The notes: generated from the letters alone by a model not told the origin. Positions 23,546 through 33,923 are shown, counted from the first letter of the stretch. The stretch is 64,000 nt of DNA from Nitrincola alkalisediminis (GCF_009821115.1 NZ_VYTY01000002.1:372001-436000); one strand, 5' to 3'. Made by a program: numbers and translations.

Positions 23546-25764
23546 TAGTCCGACTCCTTATGAATACTAATACCGGCATGCCTTAATTGTTCGACCAACG
23601 CAGGATACGCCGCTAGCAATGCCGCTGAATGTTTAATCCTTAATGCCTGTTGCGCTCTTGTTGAAGCGACAATCATCGCAAAGGCAACGATGGGGGGTAA
23701 CACGTCTGAAATCTCACCACCTTTCAATGCAGAAGGAGTTAATACCAGCTGTGAGCCATTTAGCTCAAGTTGTGCTCCCTGCTCCCGTAAAACGGCGACG
23801 GTACTCAGAATCAACGCACTTTCCTTGGCGGACAAGGTTTCTGGCAGATGAATAAGGGTTTGCCCCTCTGCGAATAATGCCAAAACCATTAAAAATGGTA
23901 ACTCGTAGACCACACAGGCCACATCCTCAGCCGTGAACACTTGCCCTTTTAATTGAGCGTAGGTAACCCGTATATCCGCGACAGGTTCAAACCCTGTATC
24001 CTTATGCAGGGTCAGTTGGATATTGGCTCCCATTCTTGATAAGAGTGGTAAAAGCTTTGTTCGGTGTGGATTCACACCGATATCGGTCAATGTCAACGAG
24101 GATTGAGGCACGAGGGTTGCCGTGGCAATCATCATCAATGCTGTCGAAAAATCACCGGGAACACGTATTTTTGTGGCCGTTAATGTGCCCGCACTATTGA
24201 TTGTTGTTTTAACTTCACCCGCTTCTTCACTCTCACTCAACGGATAGCCAAAGCTTTTTAGCATGCGCTCGGTATGATCTCGACAAAAACGATTTGTTTT
24301 TAAGCAGGTTTGCCCTTGCGCATAAAGCCCCGCTAACAATACGCTCGACTTTACTTGTGCACTGGCATGGGGGAGTTCAATTTCAGCCCCTTTCAGGATT
24401 GACGGCGATATTCTAAAAGGCGGCCCCCCCTGTTCATTACTGTCGATTTTGGCACCCATCGTCCTAAGTGACATCAAGGTAGATAACAAACTTTGCTGAC
24501 TCAAGGCCTCATCAACGAAAACCTCTGTCGAAAACGATTGAGCAACCAATAACCCGGTAAGAAGCTGCAATGAGGTTTCAGACTTGCCAAGGTACAAGGG
24601 GCCTTTGGGTGGCTGCAGGCCCTGCAAGCCCACACCATAAATACGAACACTACCTTGATGGGGCCCCTCTATAACGACTCCCATTTCACGGAAGGCTTTA
24701 ATCGTCATTAAGCTATCTTCACCTTCGAAAAAGCCTTCGATATCGGTGACACCCTCTGATAACGCACCTATGATGATTGCCCGGTGTGAAATTGACCGAT
24801 CACTGTGTATTGTCACCTGACCCGACAAAGGACTACCAGGCTCAATACGCAAATCGATATCCTGAGTATTAGCCGAGTAAGCGGAGCCAGCAAGCAAGGT
24901 GGAGAAATGTTCTCTTGCGACTTTAGCACGACTAAAAATACCCAACATGGCCTGACTATCGCCTGCCGCTATTGCGGATCTTAAACGCGCCACGCCAGAG
25001 GTAAACTGATCTATTTGCTTAAGAATAGCATCACGATTGGCTTGGCAGATATCATGCCACATCACCGGATCACTCGCGGCTATCCGTGTAAAGTCTCGAA
25101 AACCGCCTGCCGCATAGCGAAAAATATCACGATTCTCTTCTTCATGTGCCAATGTATCGACCAGTGAGAAGGCCAACACATGTGGCAAATGACTGGTCGC
25201 AGCCAAGACCTGATCGTGGCGATACGGATCCATCTGTAACACTTCCGCTCCAACCGACTGCCACAAACGAGCAACCTCGAGTGTCGCTTTTGGATCGGAT
25301 TCAGGAAGAGGCGTTAAAATAACTTTATGACGCTCAAATAAGTCAGCATCGGCGGCAATCACACCACTTTTTTCAGCACCCGCAATGGGGTGACCGGGTA
25401 CGAATCCGGATGGAATCTGTTGAAATACCTGACGAACAGCTTGGACTAAGTGCCCTTTCGTACTTCCCACATCCGTTAAGAGTGTTGTAGGTCTCAGAAA
25501 AGGCTGGATATCTTTTAAAACGGCCTCCATAGCTTTGACGGGTACAGCCAAGACGATTACATCTGCCTGCTGAACAGCACTGGGTAAATCCTCTACGGCC
25601 TCATCAATGACGCCTAGACGCATGCCTAAATCGCATTCCTGAGGATGACGGTCATAGGCCGCTACGTGCTGCACTACTTTTCGCGACTTTAAGGCCTTAG
25701 CAAAGGAGCCTCCGATAAGGCCTAAACCAATAATAAGAAGTCGATGTGTCGTATAGGTTAACAC
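23545..25764 (-). CDS. tyrA: TyrA-AroA fusion: intact prephenate dehydrogenase plus apparently inactive EPSP synthase domain
   Basis: The protein is 739 residues, the normal fused length seen in Pseudomonas. Residues 1-~290 are TyrA with [10 protein letters not shown] (NAD), [20 protein letters not shown] and FRDFTRIA; all key residues look intact. Residues ~305-739 align end to end with AroA but have lost catalytic positions (E. coli numbering): Lys22 is Arg323; Asn94, Gly96 and Arg100 are Lys394, Glu396 and Gln400; Arg124 is Gln424; Asp313 is Tyr620; Arg344 is Leu651; and Asp-His385-Arg386 is Pro690-Pro691-Ile692. Structural motifs such as [18 protein letters not shown] and GVNPHRT remain. 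Prephenate dehydrogenase activity is expected. EPSP synthase activity is not, so another aroA is predicted elsewhere. The start overlaps hisC by 7 bases, and cmk is coupled downstream. Confidence 0.93.
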   Translation of the reverse strand: MLTYTTHRLLIIGLGLIGGSFAKALKSRKVVQHVAAYDRHPQECDLGMRLGVIDEAVEDLPSAVQQADVIVLAVPVKAMEAVLKDIQPFLRPTTLLTDVGSTKGHLVQAVRQVFQQIPSGFVPGHPIAGAEKSGVIAADADLFERHKVILTPLPESDPKATLEVARLWQSVGAEVLQMDPYRHDQVLAATSHLPHVLAFSLVDTLAHEEENRDIFRYAAGGFRDFTRIAASDPVMWHDICQANRDAILKQIDQFTSGVARLRSAIAAGDSQAMLGIFSRAKVAREHFSTLLAGSAYSANTQDIDLRIEPGSPLSGQVTIHSDRSISHRAIIIGALSEGVTDIEGFFEGEDSLMTIKAFREMGVVIEGPHQGSVRIYGVGLQGLQPPKGPLYLGKSETSLQLLTGLLVAQSFSTEVFVDEALSQQSLLSTLMSLRTMGAKIDSNEQGGPPFRISPSILKGAEIELPHASAQVKSSVLLAGLYAQGQTCLKTNRFCRDHTERMLKSFGYPLSESEEAGEVKTTINSAGTLTATKIRVPGDFSTALMMIATATLVPQSSLTLTDIGVNPHRTKLLPLLSRMGANIQLTLHKDTGFEPVADIRVTYAQLKGQVFTAEDVACVVYELPFLMVLALFAEGQTLIHLPETLSAKESALILSTVAVLREQGAQLELNGSQLVLTPSALKGGEISDVLPPIVAFAMIVASTRAQQALRIKHSAALLAAYPALVEQLRHAGISIHKESD

Positions 25765-26861
25765 TGAATAACCTTTTTTAGCGCAAGAAGGAAGCGAGTA
25801 TTTTCTGACTCTGTACCAATCGTCACTCTTAGGTGATTGGGCAGGTTGTACACACCAAGCGGCCGCACAATCACACCCTCATGCAAGAGCTTTTGATAAA
25901 TCGGCAATGCATCTTCGCCCATGTCAATCGTGATAAAATTGGCCTTGGATGGGATATACCCCAAACCCATTTGTTGAATGCCTTTGGTTAATTGCTGCAT
26001 TCCCTGTGCATTTAACGCCACCGTCTGTGCTAAATAGTCCGTATCATTCAGACATGCCACGGCCGCCGCCATTGCAAAACTATTCACATTAAACGGCTGA
26101 CGAACACGATTCAACAAATCGGTTATAACCGGATTTGACACAGCAAACCCAACACGCAATGCTGCCAATCCATAGGCTTTAGAGAAGGTACGTGTCACTA
26201 TTAAGTTAGGGTAGTGTTTTACCAACGCCAATCCATTCGGCATTGCATCATCCATCGCATACTCGCTGTAGGCTTCATCCAACACAACGAGTATATCCGC
26301 AGGTATGCTATCCAAGAAGGCGCATAACTCATCCTTCGCAATTACGGTACCTGTGGGATTGTTTGGATTGGCAATAAAAATAAGACGCGTCTTGTCAGAA
26401 ATGGCTTCTGAAATCGCTTGAAGGTTATGCCCAAACTCTTTTGCAGGCGCAACAACACTTTTCGCACCTACCGCTTGCACAACCAAGGGATACACGACAA
26501 AAGCAAACTCTGAATACACAGCCTCATTTGTAGAATTCAAAAAGGTGCGAGTAATCAACTCCAATAAATCATTTGAACCATTGCCTAGCGTAATTTGTGC
26601 CGGATCAAGATCAAAATTCCGAGATATTGCTTGTTTAAGCTGATGACCATTGCTATCAGGGTAGCGAGTCAATTCCGCTAGTTCTTGCTGAATAGCGGCA
26701 ATTGCCTTGGGTGATGGTCCTAGTGGGTTTTCATTGCTCGCCAACTTAATAATATTGCAAATTCCAAGCTCTCGTTCTAATTCTTCAATCGGCTTACCCG
26801 CTTGATAAGGCTTGAGTTGCTGAACTCCGCTATTGGCTAATGCCACATAATCACACGACAT
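25758..26861 (-). CDS. hisC: HisC, histidinol-phosphate / aromatic aminotransferase
   Basis: This is a PLP class-II aminotransferase of 367 residues, with SNENPLGPSP, NPNNPTGT, LDEAYSEY and the PLP lysine in TFSKAYGLAALRVGF. In this conserved pheA-hisC-tyrA block the HisC paralogue often transaminates phenylpyruvate, hydroxyphenylpyruvate or prephenate as well as, or instead of, histidinol phosphate. It lies 22 bases after pheA and overlaps tyrA by 7 bases. No other his gene is in the window, supporting an aromatic role, though this is inference. Confidence 0.93.
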   Translation of the reverse strand: MSCDYVALANSGVQQLKPYQAGKPIEELERELGICNIIKLASNENPLGPSPKAIAAIQQELAELTRYPDSNGHQLKQAISRNFDLDPAQITLGNGSNDLLELITRTFLNSTNEAVYSEFAFVVYPLVVQAVGAKSVVAPAKEFGHNLQAISEAISDKTRLIFIANPNNPTGTVIAKDELCAFLDSIPADILVVLDEAYSEYAMDDAMPNGLALVKHYPNLIVTRTFSKAYGLAALRVGFAVSNPVITDLLNRVRQPFNVNSFAMAAAVACLNDTDYLAQTVALNAQGMQQLTKGIQQMGLGYIPSKANFITIDMGEDALPIYQKLLHEGVIVRPLGVYNLPNHLRVTIGTESENTRFLLALKKVIQC

Positions 26862-26883
26862 TTATTCACCTCTAGGTTCTACC

Positions 26884-27768
26884 TTAAAGAACCGCTTGTG
26901 GGTATGAGCCCAATATTTTAAGTATCAAAGGGGTCGACTGTAGCTCTGCAAGAACCTCAGCCACAGTCTCATCATCTCGATGCCCTTCAAAGTCCATATA
27001 AAACAGCGATACCGGGCGTGCACCAGTATTGGAACGTGTTTCTAAACGGGTCAAACTGATCCCCCGCTTTCGGAAAGGCTCCAACAAACTATACAGCGCA
27101 CCAGGACGATCGTCTTCTGAGCGAATCAAGATTGAGGTTTTATCACATCCACTGGGGGCAACCTGCTGACGACCTAGCACGAGAAAGCGTGTTTCAAAAG
27201 TCGATGACAAAGCGTCTCCCCCGAGCTGCAACTCGACCTCACCACAAATAAACACGTCGTATTGATTCAACAGATCGAGCGTATGACTTACTAAACCTTC
27301 TTGGGGAGACTCAATCGGAAGGACAGCATAATGACAACTGGCGTCCATAACCGCTTTAAATACCTGCTCTAAGCTTGCAAATGCAACGCTCTGAGCCGAT
27401 AAACCAAAGTGTTTACGTACCGCCTGCTCAGCATAATTATTTTCCGGCCCCATAAAGGCAACTTTTACAGGCTGCTCAAGCGCCAAACACGATGACATGA
27501 TTTCTCGAAACAGCCTTGCCATTTCGTGATCCGGAAGCGGCCCCGTATTACGCTCCATCACACGTCTAAGCACCTGAGCTTCACGTTCAGGGCGGTAGAA
27601 AACAGGAGACTCTGACTGACCGTAGCGCTGTTTAACGTCGGCAACCTTGCCTGCGCACTCAGCACGTTGATTAATCAAGCGCTGAATATTCATGTCAATA
27701 TCGTCTATCTGGTCTCGCAATACACGCAGTGCTTGCTCTTGCTCGTTGAGCGTATTTGGTTTTGTCAT
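26884..27768 (-). CDS. pheA: PheA-like chorismate mutase with truncated prephenate dehydratase domain and ACT domain
   Basis: P-proteins are normally ~360-385 residues; this one is 294. Residues ~10-100 form an intact AroQ chorismate mutase (LRDQIDDID, NQRAECA, FYRPERE, SSCLALEQP). The prephenate dehydratase part keeps its beginning (VAFMGPENNY, LPIESPQEGLVSHTLD) and the late ETRF (residues 192-195). However, the ~70 residues between CGEVEL and TRF, which hold the YSHxQ and following subdomain, are absent. GPxGTFS is also degraded to GPENNYA. The ACT domain at ~208-290 remains (DDRPGALYSLLEPF, SLTRLETRS). The frame is unbroken. It is expected to make prephenate but not phenylpyruvate. It lies between serC and hisC in a tight operon. 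Confidence 0.9.
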   Translation of the reverse strand: MTKPNTLNEQEQALRVLRDQIDDIDMNIQRLINQRAECAGKVADVKQRYGQSESPVFYRPEREAQVLRRVMERNTGPLPDHEMARLFREIMSSCLALEQPVKVAFMGPENNYAEQAVRKHFGLSAQSVAFASLEQVFKAVMDASCHYAVLPIESPQEGLVSHTLDLLNQYDVFICGEVELQLGGDALSSTFETRFLVLGRQQVAPSGCDKTSILIRSEDDRPGALYSLLEPFRKRGISLTRLETRSNTGARPVSLFYMDFEGHRDDETVAEVLAELQSTPLILKILGSYPQAVL

Positions 27769-27788
27769 CGGTTATACCTGTTGACCAC

Positions 27789-28871
27789 TCATGCGTTTTC
27801 TTTTTCAAATTGAACCATAAATTCAATCAGCGCATCTACGGCGGCTTCAGGCACTGCATTATACAAGCTTGCTCTCATGCCACCGACCGAGCGATGCCCT
27901 TGCAAGTTGACTAAACCTGCGGCTTCCGCTTGACTTAAAAACGCGCTTTCAAGTCGCGCATCGGCTAACGTAAATGGAACATTCATGATTGAGCGATTGC
28001 GAATCGCTACGGGGTTCCCATAAAAATCACTTTGATCAATTGCAGCATAGAGCTTGGCTGCTTTTCGCAGGTTAATTGCAGCGAGGGTTTCAACCCCTCC
28101 TTTCGCTTTCAACCATTTAAAAACCAGTCCAGCAAGATACCAAGCAAACGTCGGTGGCGTATTATGCATCGATCCCGCCTCGGCATGCACTTTATAGTCG
28201 TACATCGATGGCGTTGCCGCTAAAGGATTTCCTAAGAGATCTTCACGCACAATCACAACCGTTAAACCTGCAGGACCAATATTCTTTTGTGCGCCAGCAT
28301 AAATTAATCCAAACTGATTCACATCAATCGGTTGAGACAAAATATCTGACGACATATCAACCACTAGGGGCACGTCACCTGTTTGGGGAACATAATCAAA
28401 CTGAACACCACCGATAGTTTCATTACTGGTGTAATGAACATACGCAGAATTGGGGTTTAACACCAAATCTTCTTGAGTAGGTGCACTGCAGAACTTATCA
28501 GATTCTGTGGTTGCAGCAATGTTAACGTCACAATAACGAGACGCCTCAGCAATGGCTTTTTTAGACCAGATACCCGTATTAATGTAATCGGCGGACGTAT
28601 GACCTCTCAACAGGTTCATTGGCAACATCGCGAACTGGCTCGTTGCTCCACCTTGCAAAAATAAGACGTTGTAATTGGCTGGAATTTGCATCAGATCACG
28701 CAGGTCTTGTTCAGCCTGCTCAGCCACTGATACGAACTCATCGCTACGATGACTCATTTCCATAATAGACAGGCCTTTGCCCTGCCAATCCGACATTTCT
28801 TCCTGAGCTTGTTTGAGCACTTCATCCGGCAGCGCAGCGGGTCCTGCACTGAAATTATACTTGCGCGTCAT
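27789..28871 (-). CDS. serC: SerC, phosphoserine aminotransferase
   Basis: SerC is a PLP enzyme that makes phosphoserine from 3-phosphohydroxypyruvate and also serves pyridoxal phosphate synthesis. The 360-residue length matches the family. The N-terminus YNFSAGPAALP, LFLQGGATSQFAMLPMNLL, the PLP lysine in YAGAQKNIGPAG and the end GGMRASLYNAVP are diagnostic. It is the gene after gyrA and lies 20 bases before pheA, the Pseudomonas-type order. Confidence 0.97.
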   Translation of the reverse strand: MTRKYNFSAGPAALPDEVLKQAQEEMSDWQGKGLSIMEMSHRSDEFVSVAEQAEQDLRDLMQIPANYNVLFLQGGATSQFAMLPMNLLRGHTSADYINTGIWSKKAIAEASRYCDVNIAATTESDKFCSAPTQEDLVLNPNSAYVHYTSNETIGGVQFDYVPQTGDVPLVVDMSSDILSQPIDVNQFGLIYAGAQKNIGPAGLTVVIVREDLLGNPLAATPSMYDYKVHAEAGSMHNTPPTFAWYLAGLVFKWLKAKGGVETLAAINLRKAAKLYAAIDQSDFYGNPVAIRNRSIMNVPFTLADARLESAFLSQAEAAGLVNLQGHRSVGGMRASLYNAVPEAAVDALIEFMVQFEKENA

Positions 28872-28894
28872 GACTCATTTCCGGTCTATAAATC

Positions 28895-28917
28895 CAAGGC
28901 AGCGAACGGCTGCCTTG
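28895..28917 (-). other. Hairpin between gyrA and serC
   Basis: CAAGGCAGC and GCTGCCTTG form a perfect 9-bp stem with a 5-base loop, 20 bases after the gyrA stop. The minus-strand sequence after it is GATTTATAG, not a T run, so termination may be partial and serC could be reached by read-through. Confidence 0.5.
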
Positions 28918-28937
28918 AAAGGGTTAAAGTAAGCCTA

Positions 28938-31577
28938 TTACTCTATATCTTGATCATCGGAGACATCTTGATCCTCAGATACATCAGAATCAGTATGAAC
29001 ATGATCATCCGAAGCGGTGACAAGTGTATCAGAATCCGATTGCTCATCCTCTGGCTCTTCTATCCGAGCAATACCCACCAGCTTCTCTTCGTCAGATAAA
29101 CGTATCAGCATAACGCCTTGCGTGTTGCGTCCTAGCACCGATATTTCATCTGTGCGCGTACGTACAAGTGTTCCTTTATCGCTGATGAGCATCATGCCAT
29201 CACCAGCAAATACTTGAACAGCACCGGCTAAGGCTCCGTTACGATCCGTGCATTGCATTGCAATAACGCCTTGACCGCCACGCCCACGCAGTGGGAAATC
29301 TTCAACGGCGGTTTGCTTACCATAGCCTTTTTCAGAAGCCGTCAGTACATTCCCCCCTTCTTGCGGAATAATAAGAGAAATAACCCTAGTGTCTTCGTTC
29401 ATTTTTACGCCGCGGACACCACGGGCCGTTCGACCCATAGGACGTACATCTTGCTCATTAAAGCGAACGGCCTTACCGGCACTTGTAACCAACATGACAT
29501 CGTCATTGCCATTGGTAATCGATGCTCCAATTAAGCGATCGCCATCTACCGTGTCCAAAGCAATTAATCCAGTGCTTCTCGGACGTGCAAAGCTTTGCAA
29601 AGGCGTTTTCTTTACCGTACCCATCGCGGTTGCCATGAAAATATAACGATTTTCGTCAAACTCTTTCACTGGCAGAAGGGTTGTAATACATTCATCTTCG
29701 TCTAACGGAAGAATATTAATCATCGGGCGACCACGTGATGCACGGCTCGCAGGTGGAATTTCATACACTTTGAGCCAATACACCTTACCTTTATTGGTAA
29801 AGCACAAGACGGTATCGTGCGTGTTGGCAATTAAAAGATGCTCTATGAAGTCCTCATCCTTCATCGCCGTTGCTGACTTACCCTTACCGCCACGACGCTG
29901 AGATTGATAATCCGTGATCGGCTGAGTTTTCGCATAACCGTTATGAGACACAGTCAAGACCATGTCCTCTTCCGTAATTAAATCAGCATGGGTTAAATCC
30001 TGCTGCGATGCCATAATTTCGGTACGACGTGGATCTGAGTATTCACTTTCGATGGCTTCGAGCTCTTCTCGAATAATTTCCATCAAGCGCTCACGAGAGC
30101 CCAAAATATGTAAAAGCTCGGCGATTTTATCAACAAGTCCTTGATATTCAGCGATTAGCTTTTCGTGCTCCAAACCCGTTAAGCGATGCAAACGCAAATC
30201 AAGAATAGCTTGAGCCTGAACGGGCGATAAATAATACTGCCCATCGCGCATGCCAAATTCAGGCGCTAAATCATCAGGACGACAAGCATTTTCGCCAGCG
30301 CGCTCAAGCATATCGAGAACGTTACCCGGCAACCATGGCTTGGCAATCAGTCGTTCACGGGCTTCAGCTGGAGAAGGAGACTCTTTAATCAGCTGTATAA
30401 CAGGATCTATATTCGCAAGGGCAATGGCCAATCCTTCAAGGACATGCGCACGCTCACGCGCTTTTCGCAATTCGTAAACGCTACGACGCGTCACCACTTC
30501 ACGGCGGTGCAGGATGAAGCATTCAAGAATTGACTTTAAATCTAAGGTTTTTGGCTGTCCATCAACCAGCGCAACCATGTTAATCCCAAACACACTTTGC
30601 AACTGCGTTTGAGAAAACAGGTTATTGATAATCACTTCAGCCACTTCACCGCGACGCAACTCAATGGCAATACGCATTCCGTCTTTGTCAGACTCGTCGC
30701 GAAGCTCGCTGATACCTTCGATCTTTTTCTCTTTTACTAACTCAGCAATTTTTTCGATGGTACGCGCTTTGTTGAGCTGATAGGGTATCTCGGTAATGAC
30801 CAGCATGGGGCGACCATTACGGGGATTGTCTTCAACATGGTGGCGCGCACGAACATAAATTCGACCACGCCCCGTACGATAGGCTTGCAAAATCCCCGCA
30901 CGACCATTAATGATGCCTCCCGTTGGAAAGTCAGGGCCTGGAATGTATTCCATTAGCTCATCGACGGTTAGCTCAGGATTATCAATCAGCGCTAAACAGG
31001 CTTTAACCACTTCAGACAGGTTATGAGGGGGGATGTTCGTTGCCATTCCCACCGCAATACCTGACGAGCCATTCACTAAAAGATTAGGGACTCGTGTTGG
31101 CAAAACAGCCGGAATACGCTCCGTACCATCATAGTTATCCACAAAATCGACGGTTTCTTTATCAAGATCCGCTAAGAGCTCATGCGAAATCTTATCCATT
31201 CGAATTTCGGTATAACGCATTGCCGCGGCGCTATCACCATCGACGGATCCAAAGTTACCTTGTCCATCAACCAGCGTTGCACGCATCGAAAAATTTTGTG
31301 CCATACGAACAATTGTATCGTAGACAGCACTGTCTCCGTGAGGATGGTATTTACCAATAACGTCACCCACCACACGGGCTGATTTTTTATACGGTTTATT
31401 CCAGTCATTGCCCAGCTCGTTCATCGCAAACAATACACGACGATGAACAGGCTTTAAGCCATCGCGCACATCAGGTAGGGCTCGCCCTACGATCACGCTC
31501 ATGGCATAGTCGAGATAAGACTGCTTAAGCTCATCTTCGATATTAACTGGCAGGACTTCTTTCGCTAGATCACCCAT
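28938..31577 (-). CDS. gyrA: GyrA, DNA gyrase subunit A
   Basis: GyrA is the DNA-cleaving subunit of gyrase. The product is 879 residues from the ATG at 31577 ([19 protein letters not shown], the standard start). Frames starting 12 codons earlier have no homology. The active-site tyrosine region ([11 protein letters not shown]), the GyrA box (QRRGGKG) and the C-terminal beta-pinwheel blades are seen. The quinolone-resistance region reads [12 protein letters not shown], with Ser and Asp at the two hotspot positions (83 and 87 in E. coli), i.e. the sensitive type. The last ~35 residues are a strongly acidic tail. Confidence 0.98.
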   Translation of the reverse strand: MGDLAKEVLPVNIEDELKQSYLDYAMSVIVGRALPDVRDGLKPVHRRVLFAMNELGNDWNKPYKKSARVVGDVIGKYHPHGDSAVYDTIVRMAQNFSMRATLVDGQGNFGSVDGDSAAAMRYTEIRMDKISHELLADLDKETVDFVDNYDGTERIPAVLPTRVPNLLVNGSSGIAVGMATNIPPHNLSEVVKACLALIDNPELTVDELMEYIPGPDFPTGGIINGRAGILQAYRTGRGRIYVRARHHVEDNPRNGRPMLVITEIPYQLNKARTIEKIAELVKEKKIEGISELRDESDKDGMRIAIELRRGEVAEVIINNLFSQTQLQSVFGINMVALVDGQPKTLDLKSILECFILHRREVVTRRSVYELRKARERAHVLEGLAIALANIDPVIQLIKESPSPAEARERLIAKPWLPGNVLDMLERAGENACRPDDLAPEFGMRDGQYYLSPVQAQAILDLRLHRLTGLEHEKLIAEYQGLVDKIAELLHILGSRERLMEIIREELEAIESEYSDPRRTEIMASQQDLTHADLITEEDMVLTVSHNGYAKTQPITDYQSQRRGGKGKSATAMKDEDFIEHLLIANTHDTVLCFTNKGKVYWLKVYEIPPASRASRGRPMINILPLDEDECITTLLPVKEFDENRYIFMATAMGTVKKTPLQSFARPRSTGLIALDTVDGDRLIGASITNGNDDVMLVTSAGKAVRFNEQDVRPMGRTARGVRGVKMNEDTRVISLIIPQEGGNVLTASEKGYGKQTAVEDFPLRGRGGQGVIAMQCTDRNGALAGAVQVFAGDGMMLISDKGTLVRTRTDEISVLGRNTQGVMLIRLSDEEKLVGIARIEEPEDEQSDSDTLVTASDDHVHTDSDVSEDQDVSDDQDIE

Positions 31578-31611
31578 TCGCTCAGTGTTCCTTGATTCGG
31601 TATGCTTACAC

Positions 31612-31625
31612 ACCGTAATTACGGT
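31612..31625. promoter_or_regulatory. 14-bp perfect palindrome in the gyrA/ubiG divergent region
   Basis: ACCGTAATTACGGT lies 35 bases upstream of the gyrA start and about 100 bases before ubiG. It is followed by a half repeat (GGTAATT). It looks like an operator for a dimeric regulator, but I cannot name the protein. Confidence 0.5.
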
Positions 31626-31723
31626 AATTCATCAACGCAGTATTGTACCATAAACACACGCTGACTCACCTCTGCTATGAGTGTTAGAATTAGGTTAAAT
31701 TAAGTATTTAAAAGAGACTTCTC

Positions 31724-32446
31724 ATGAGCAACACCCGTTCACTCAACATTGACCCCGCCGAGATCGCTAAATTTGAAGAACTGGCCAGTCGCTGGTGGGA
31801 TACAAACAGTGAATTTAAGCCCTTACACGACATCAATCCGTTGCGTGTGGGTTTTATTGATCGCATAGGCCAACTGTCTGGAAAAAAAGTGTTGGATGTA
31901 GGCTGCGGAGGGGGCATTTTATCTGAAGCCATGGCAAGACGTGGTGCTCACGTCACAGGCATTGACATGGGCGAAGCTCCGCTTAAAGTTGCAAAACTTC
32001 ATGGACTCGAAAGCGGTGTTAAAGTGAGCTATCAAAAAATCACAGCGGAAGAGATGGCTGAAAGCAATGCAGAACAATTTGACATCGTAACCTGCATGGA
32101 AATGATTGAGCACGTACCAAACCCCGCTTCAGTCATTCAAGCCTGCGCCCGCATGGTCAAGCCCGGTGGTCATTTATTCCTATCCACACTCAACCGCAAC
32201 CCCAAGAGCTACGCTTTCGCTATTCTTGCAGCCGAACGACTCCTTAAACTAGTCCCAGCGGGCACACATGAGTTTTCAAAATTCATTAAACCGTCCGAAC
32301 TGGCTCAATGGGTCCGAGACAATCAACTTCGCGTCATCGAAATGACCGGACTAGTCTACAATCCACTCACACAAAAATATCGACTCGAACCCAAAGATGT
32401 TGATGTCAACTACATGATGGCCACACAAAAAGCGGAGCAAGCATGA
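31724..32446 (+). CDS. ubiG: UbiG, ubiquinone O-methyltransferase
   Basis: This is an S-adenosylmethionine-dependent enzyme performing both O-methylations of ubiquinone synthesis. The 240-residue protein has motif [20 protein letters not shown] (residues about 50-68), the start [19 protein letters not shown] and the membrane-associating [10 protein letters not shown]. It is divergent from gyrA and overlaps mupP by 4 bases (ATGA). A GAGA-type ribosome site precedes the ATG. Confidence 0.97.
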   Translation: MSNTRSLNIDPAEIAKFEELASRWWDTNSEFKPLHDINPLRVGFIDRIGQLSGKKVLDVGCGGGILSEAMARRGAHVTGIDMGEAPLKVAKLHGLESGVKVSYQKITAEEMAESNAEQFDIVTCMEMIEHVPNPASVIQACARMVKPGGHLFLSTLNRNPKSYAFAILAAERLLKLVPAGTHEFSKFIKPSELAQWVRDNQLRVIEMTGLVYNPLTQKYRLEPKDVDVNYMMATQKAEQA

Positions 32447-33108
32447 GATCTTTCAATGCCGTTCTCTTTGATTTAGATGGCACACTGGTGGATAGCGCGC
32501 CTGATTTTTACCATCTAGCCACACAGATGAGACAAGCACGCAATCTCTCCTCTAGGCTAGATTACGACACCCTTCGCAGATCTGTTTCCAACGGGGGTAA
32601 AGCCGTCATTCAAACGGCATTTGACATTGAGCCTGAACACCCAGAGTTTAATGACTTACTCGCTGAACTCTTGAGCGAGTATGAAAAACAACCCGCATTA
32701 CACTCCACCATATTCGAAGGCTTTAACGAACTGCTTGAATGGCTGGATCAAGAACGCATCCTTTGGGGCGTGGTAACAAATAAACCCGCCCGCTTCACCC
32801 ATAAAATTTTACACGAACTTCACTTAAGCCAACGCTGTGCATCTATTATATGCCCTGAGGATGTCACAGTAAGCAAACCATCTCCTGAAGGATTACTATT
32901 GGCATGCCAACATATGAACGTCACCCCTCAGACAACCCTCTACGTCGGTGACCATATTCGGGACATTCAAGCAGGGCATGCGGCTGGCATGACAACCATC
33001 GCGGCAGGTTTTGGTTATTTAGCCATCGATGAGTCTATTGATGAGTGGTCAAGCCATTTTAAAGTTGATCACGCCACAGAGCTTTTACCACTGCTACAAT
33101 CAATATAA
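32443..33108 (+). CDS. mupP: MupP, N-acetylmuramic acid 6-phosphate phosphatase (HAD family)
   Basis: This is a HAD hydrolase of 221 residues, with motif [15 protein letters not shown], motif II VVTNKP, lysine in SKPSPEG and motif [13 protein letters not shown]. The ubiG-mupP-yciK order is the Pseudomonas arrangement in which MupP acts in peptidoglycan recycling, converting MurNAc-6-P to MurNAc; the protein is close to it along its length. Phosphoglycolate phosphatase (Gph) is the alternative, which would fit the glycolate theme of the window, but synteny favours MupP. Confidence 0.85.
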   Translation: MRSFNAVLFDLDGTLVDSAPDFYHLATQMRQARNLSSRLDYDTLRRSVSNGGKAVIQTAFDIEPEHPEFNDLLAELLSEYEKQPALHSTIFEGFNELLEWLDQERILWGVVTNKPARFTHKILHELHLSQRCASIICPEDVTVSKPSPEGLLLACQHMNVTPQTTLYVGDHIRDIQAGHAAGMTTIAAGFGYLAIDESIDEWSSHFKVDHATELLPLLQSI

Positions 33109-33179
33109 ATCATTTAGACTATCTTCATACTCTATATGAAAGAATACTTACTGAATATAAAGCTGGAAGTCAGAACATT

Positions 33180-33923
33180 ATGTTTACTTACAACGCTCCC
33201 TCAGATTTACTGAAAGATAAAATCATCTTGGTTACAGGTGCTGGGGATGGTATTGGTAAAGAAGCCGCTCGCCAATACGCTGCCCACGGTGCCACGGTTA
33301 TTCTGCTAGGAAAAACACAAGAGAAGCTTGAAAAGCTCTATGATGAGCTCGAGGCAGCTGGATATCCACAAGCCGCAATCGTACCGCTCAATTTAGATGT
33401 TGCAACGGAACATGACTATATAGAGTTATGCAATACACTGCATCAAGAGTTTGGACGACTTGATGGCATTCTGCATAACGCCTCTATACTCGGGGTCAGA
33501 ACACCTTTAGAAAATTACGATCCTATCATCTGGCAACAAGTCATGCAGGTCAACGTAAATGCTCCCTTCATGCTCACGCAGACACTGATGCCTCTGCTTC
33601 AAGCATCCGAAGATGCATCGATCATCTTCACCACCTCTAGCGTTGGTCGCAAAGGCAAAGCTTACTGGGGTGCTTATGCGGTTTCGAAATTCGCCACTGA
33701 AGGAATGATGCAGGTACTGGCTGACGAGTTAGACAATGTAGACAACATACGAGTCAATGCGATCAATCCTGGCGCCACACGTACTCAGATGAGGGCCTAC
33801 GCGTACCCTGCAGAATCACCTGAAAAAAATCCAACACCCGCTGATATCATGCCACTTTACTTATATTTAATGGGGCCAGACAGCAAAGATGTTCACGGTC
33901 AATCAATGGATGCACAAGGATAA
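33180..33923 (+). CDS. yciK: YciK-family short-chain dehydrogenase/reductase
   Basis: This is a classical SDR of 247 residues, with the Rossmann motif TGAGDGIGKEAA (residues 20-31), LDGILHNAS, a catalytic Ser (FTTSSVGRKG) and YAVSK. Substrate is unknown for the family. A 71-base gap separates it from mupP, and the ATG at 33180 has only a weak purine-rich site upstream (CTGGAAG). The stop codon is inside a perfect hairpin (33912-33937). Confidence 0.92.
   Translation: MFTYNAPSDLLKDKIILVTGAGDGIGKEAARQYAAHGATVILLGKTQEKLEKLYDELEAAGYPQAAIVPLNLDVATEHDYIELCNTLHQEFGRLDGILHNASILGVRTPLENYDPIIWQQVMQVNVNAPFMLTQTLMPLLQASEDASIIFTTSSVGRKGKAYWGAYAVSKFATEGMMQVLADELDNVDNIRVNAINPGATRTQMRAYAYPAESPEKNPTPADIMPLYLYLMGPDSKDVHGQSMDAQG

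Noticed and set aside
32443-33108. Phosphoglycolate phosphatase (gph), tempting beside glycolate genes
   Set aside because: The glc locus is 25 kb away, and the ubiG-mupP-yciK order plus similarity favour MupP. Not excluded.
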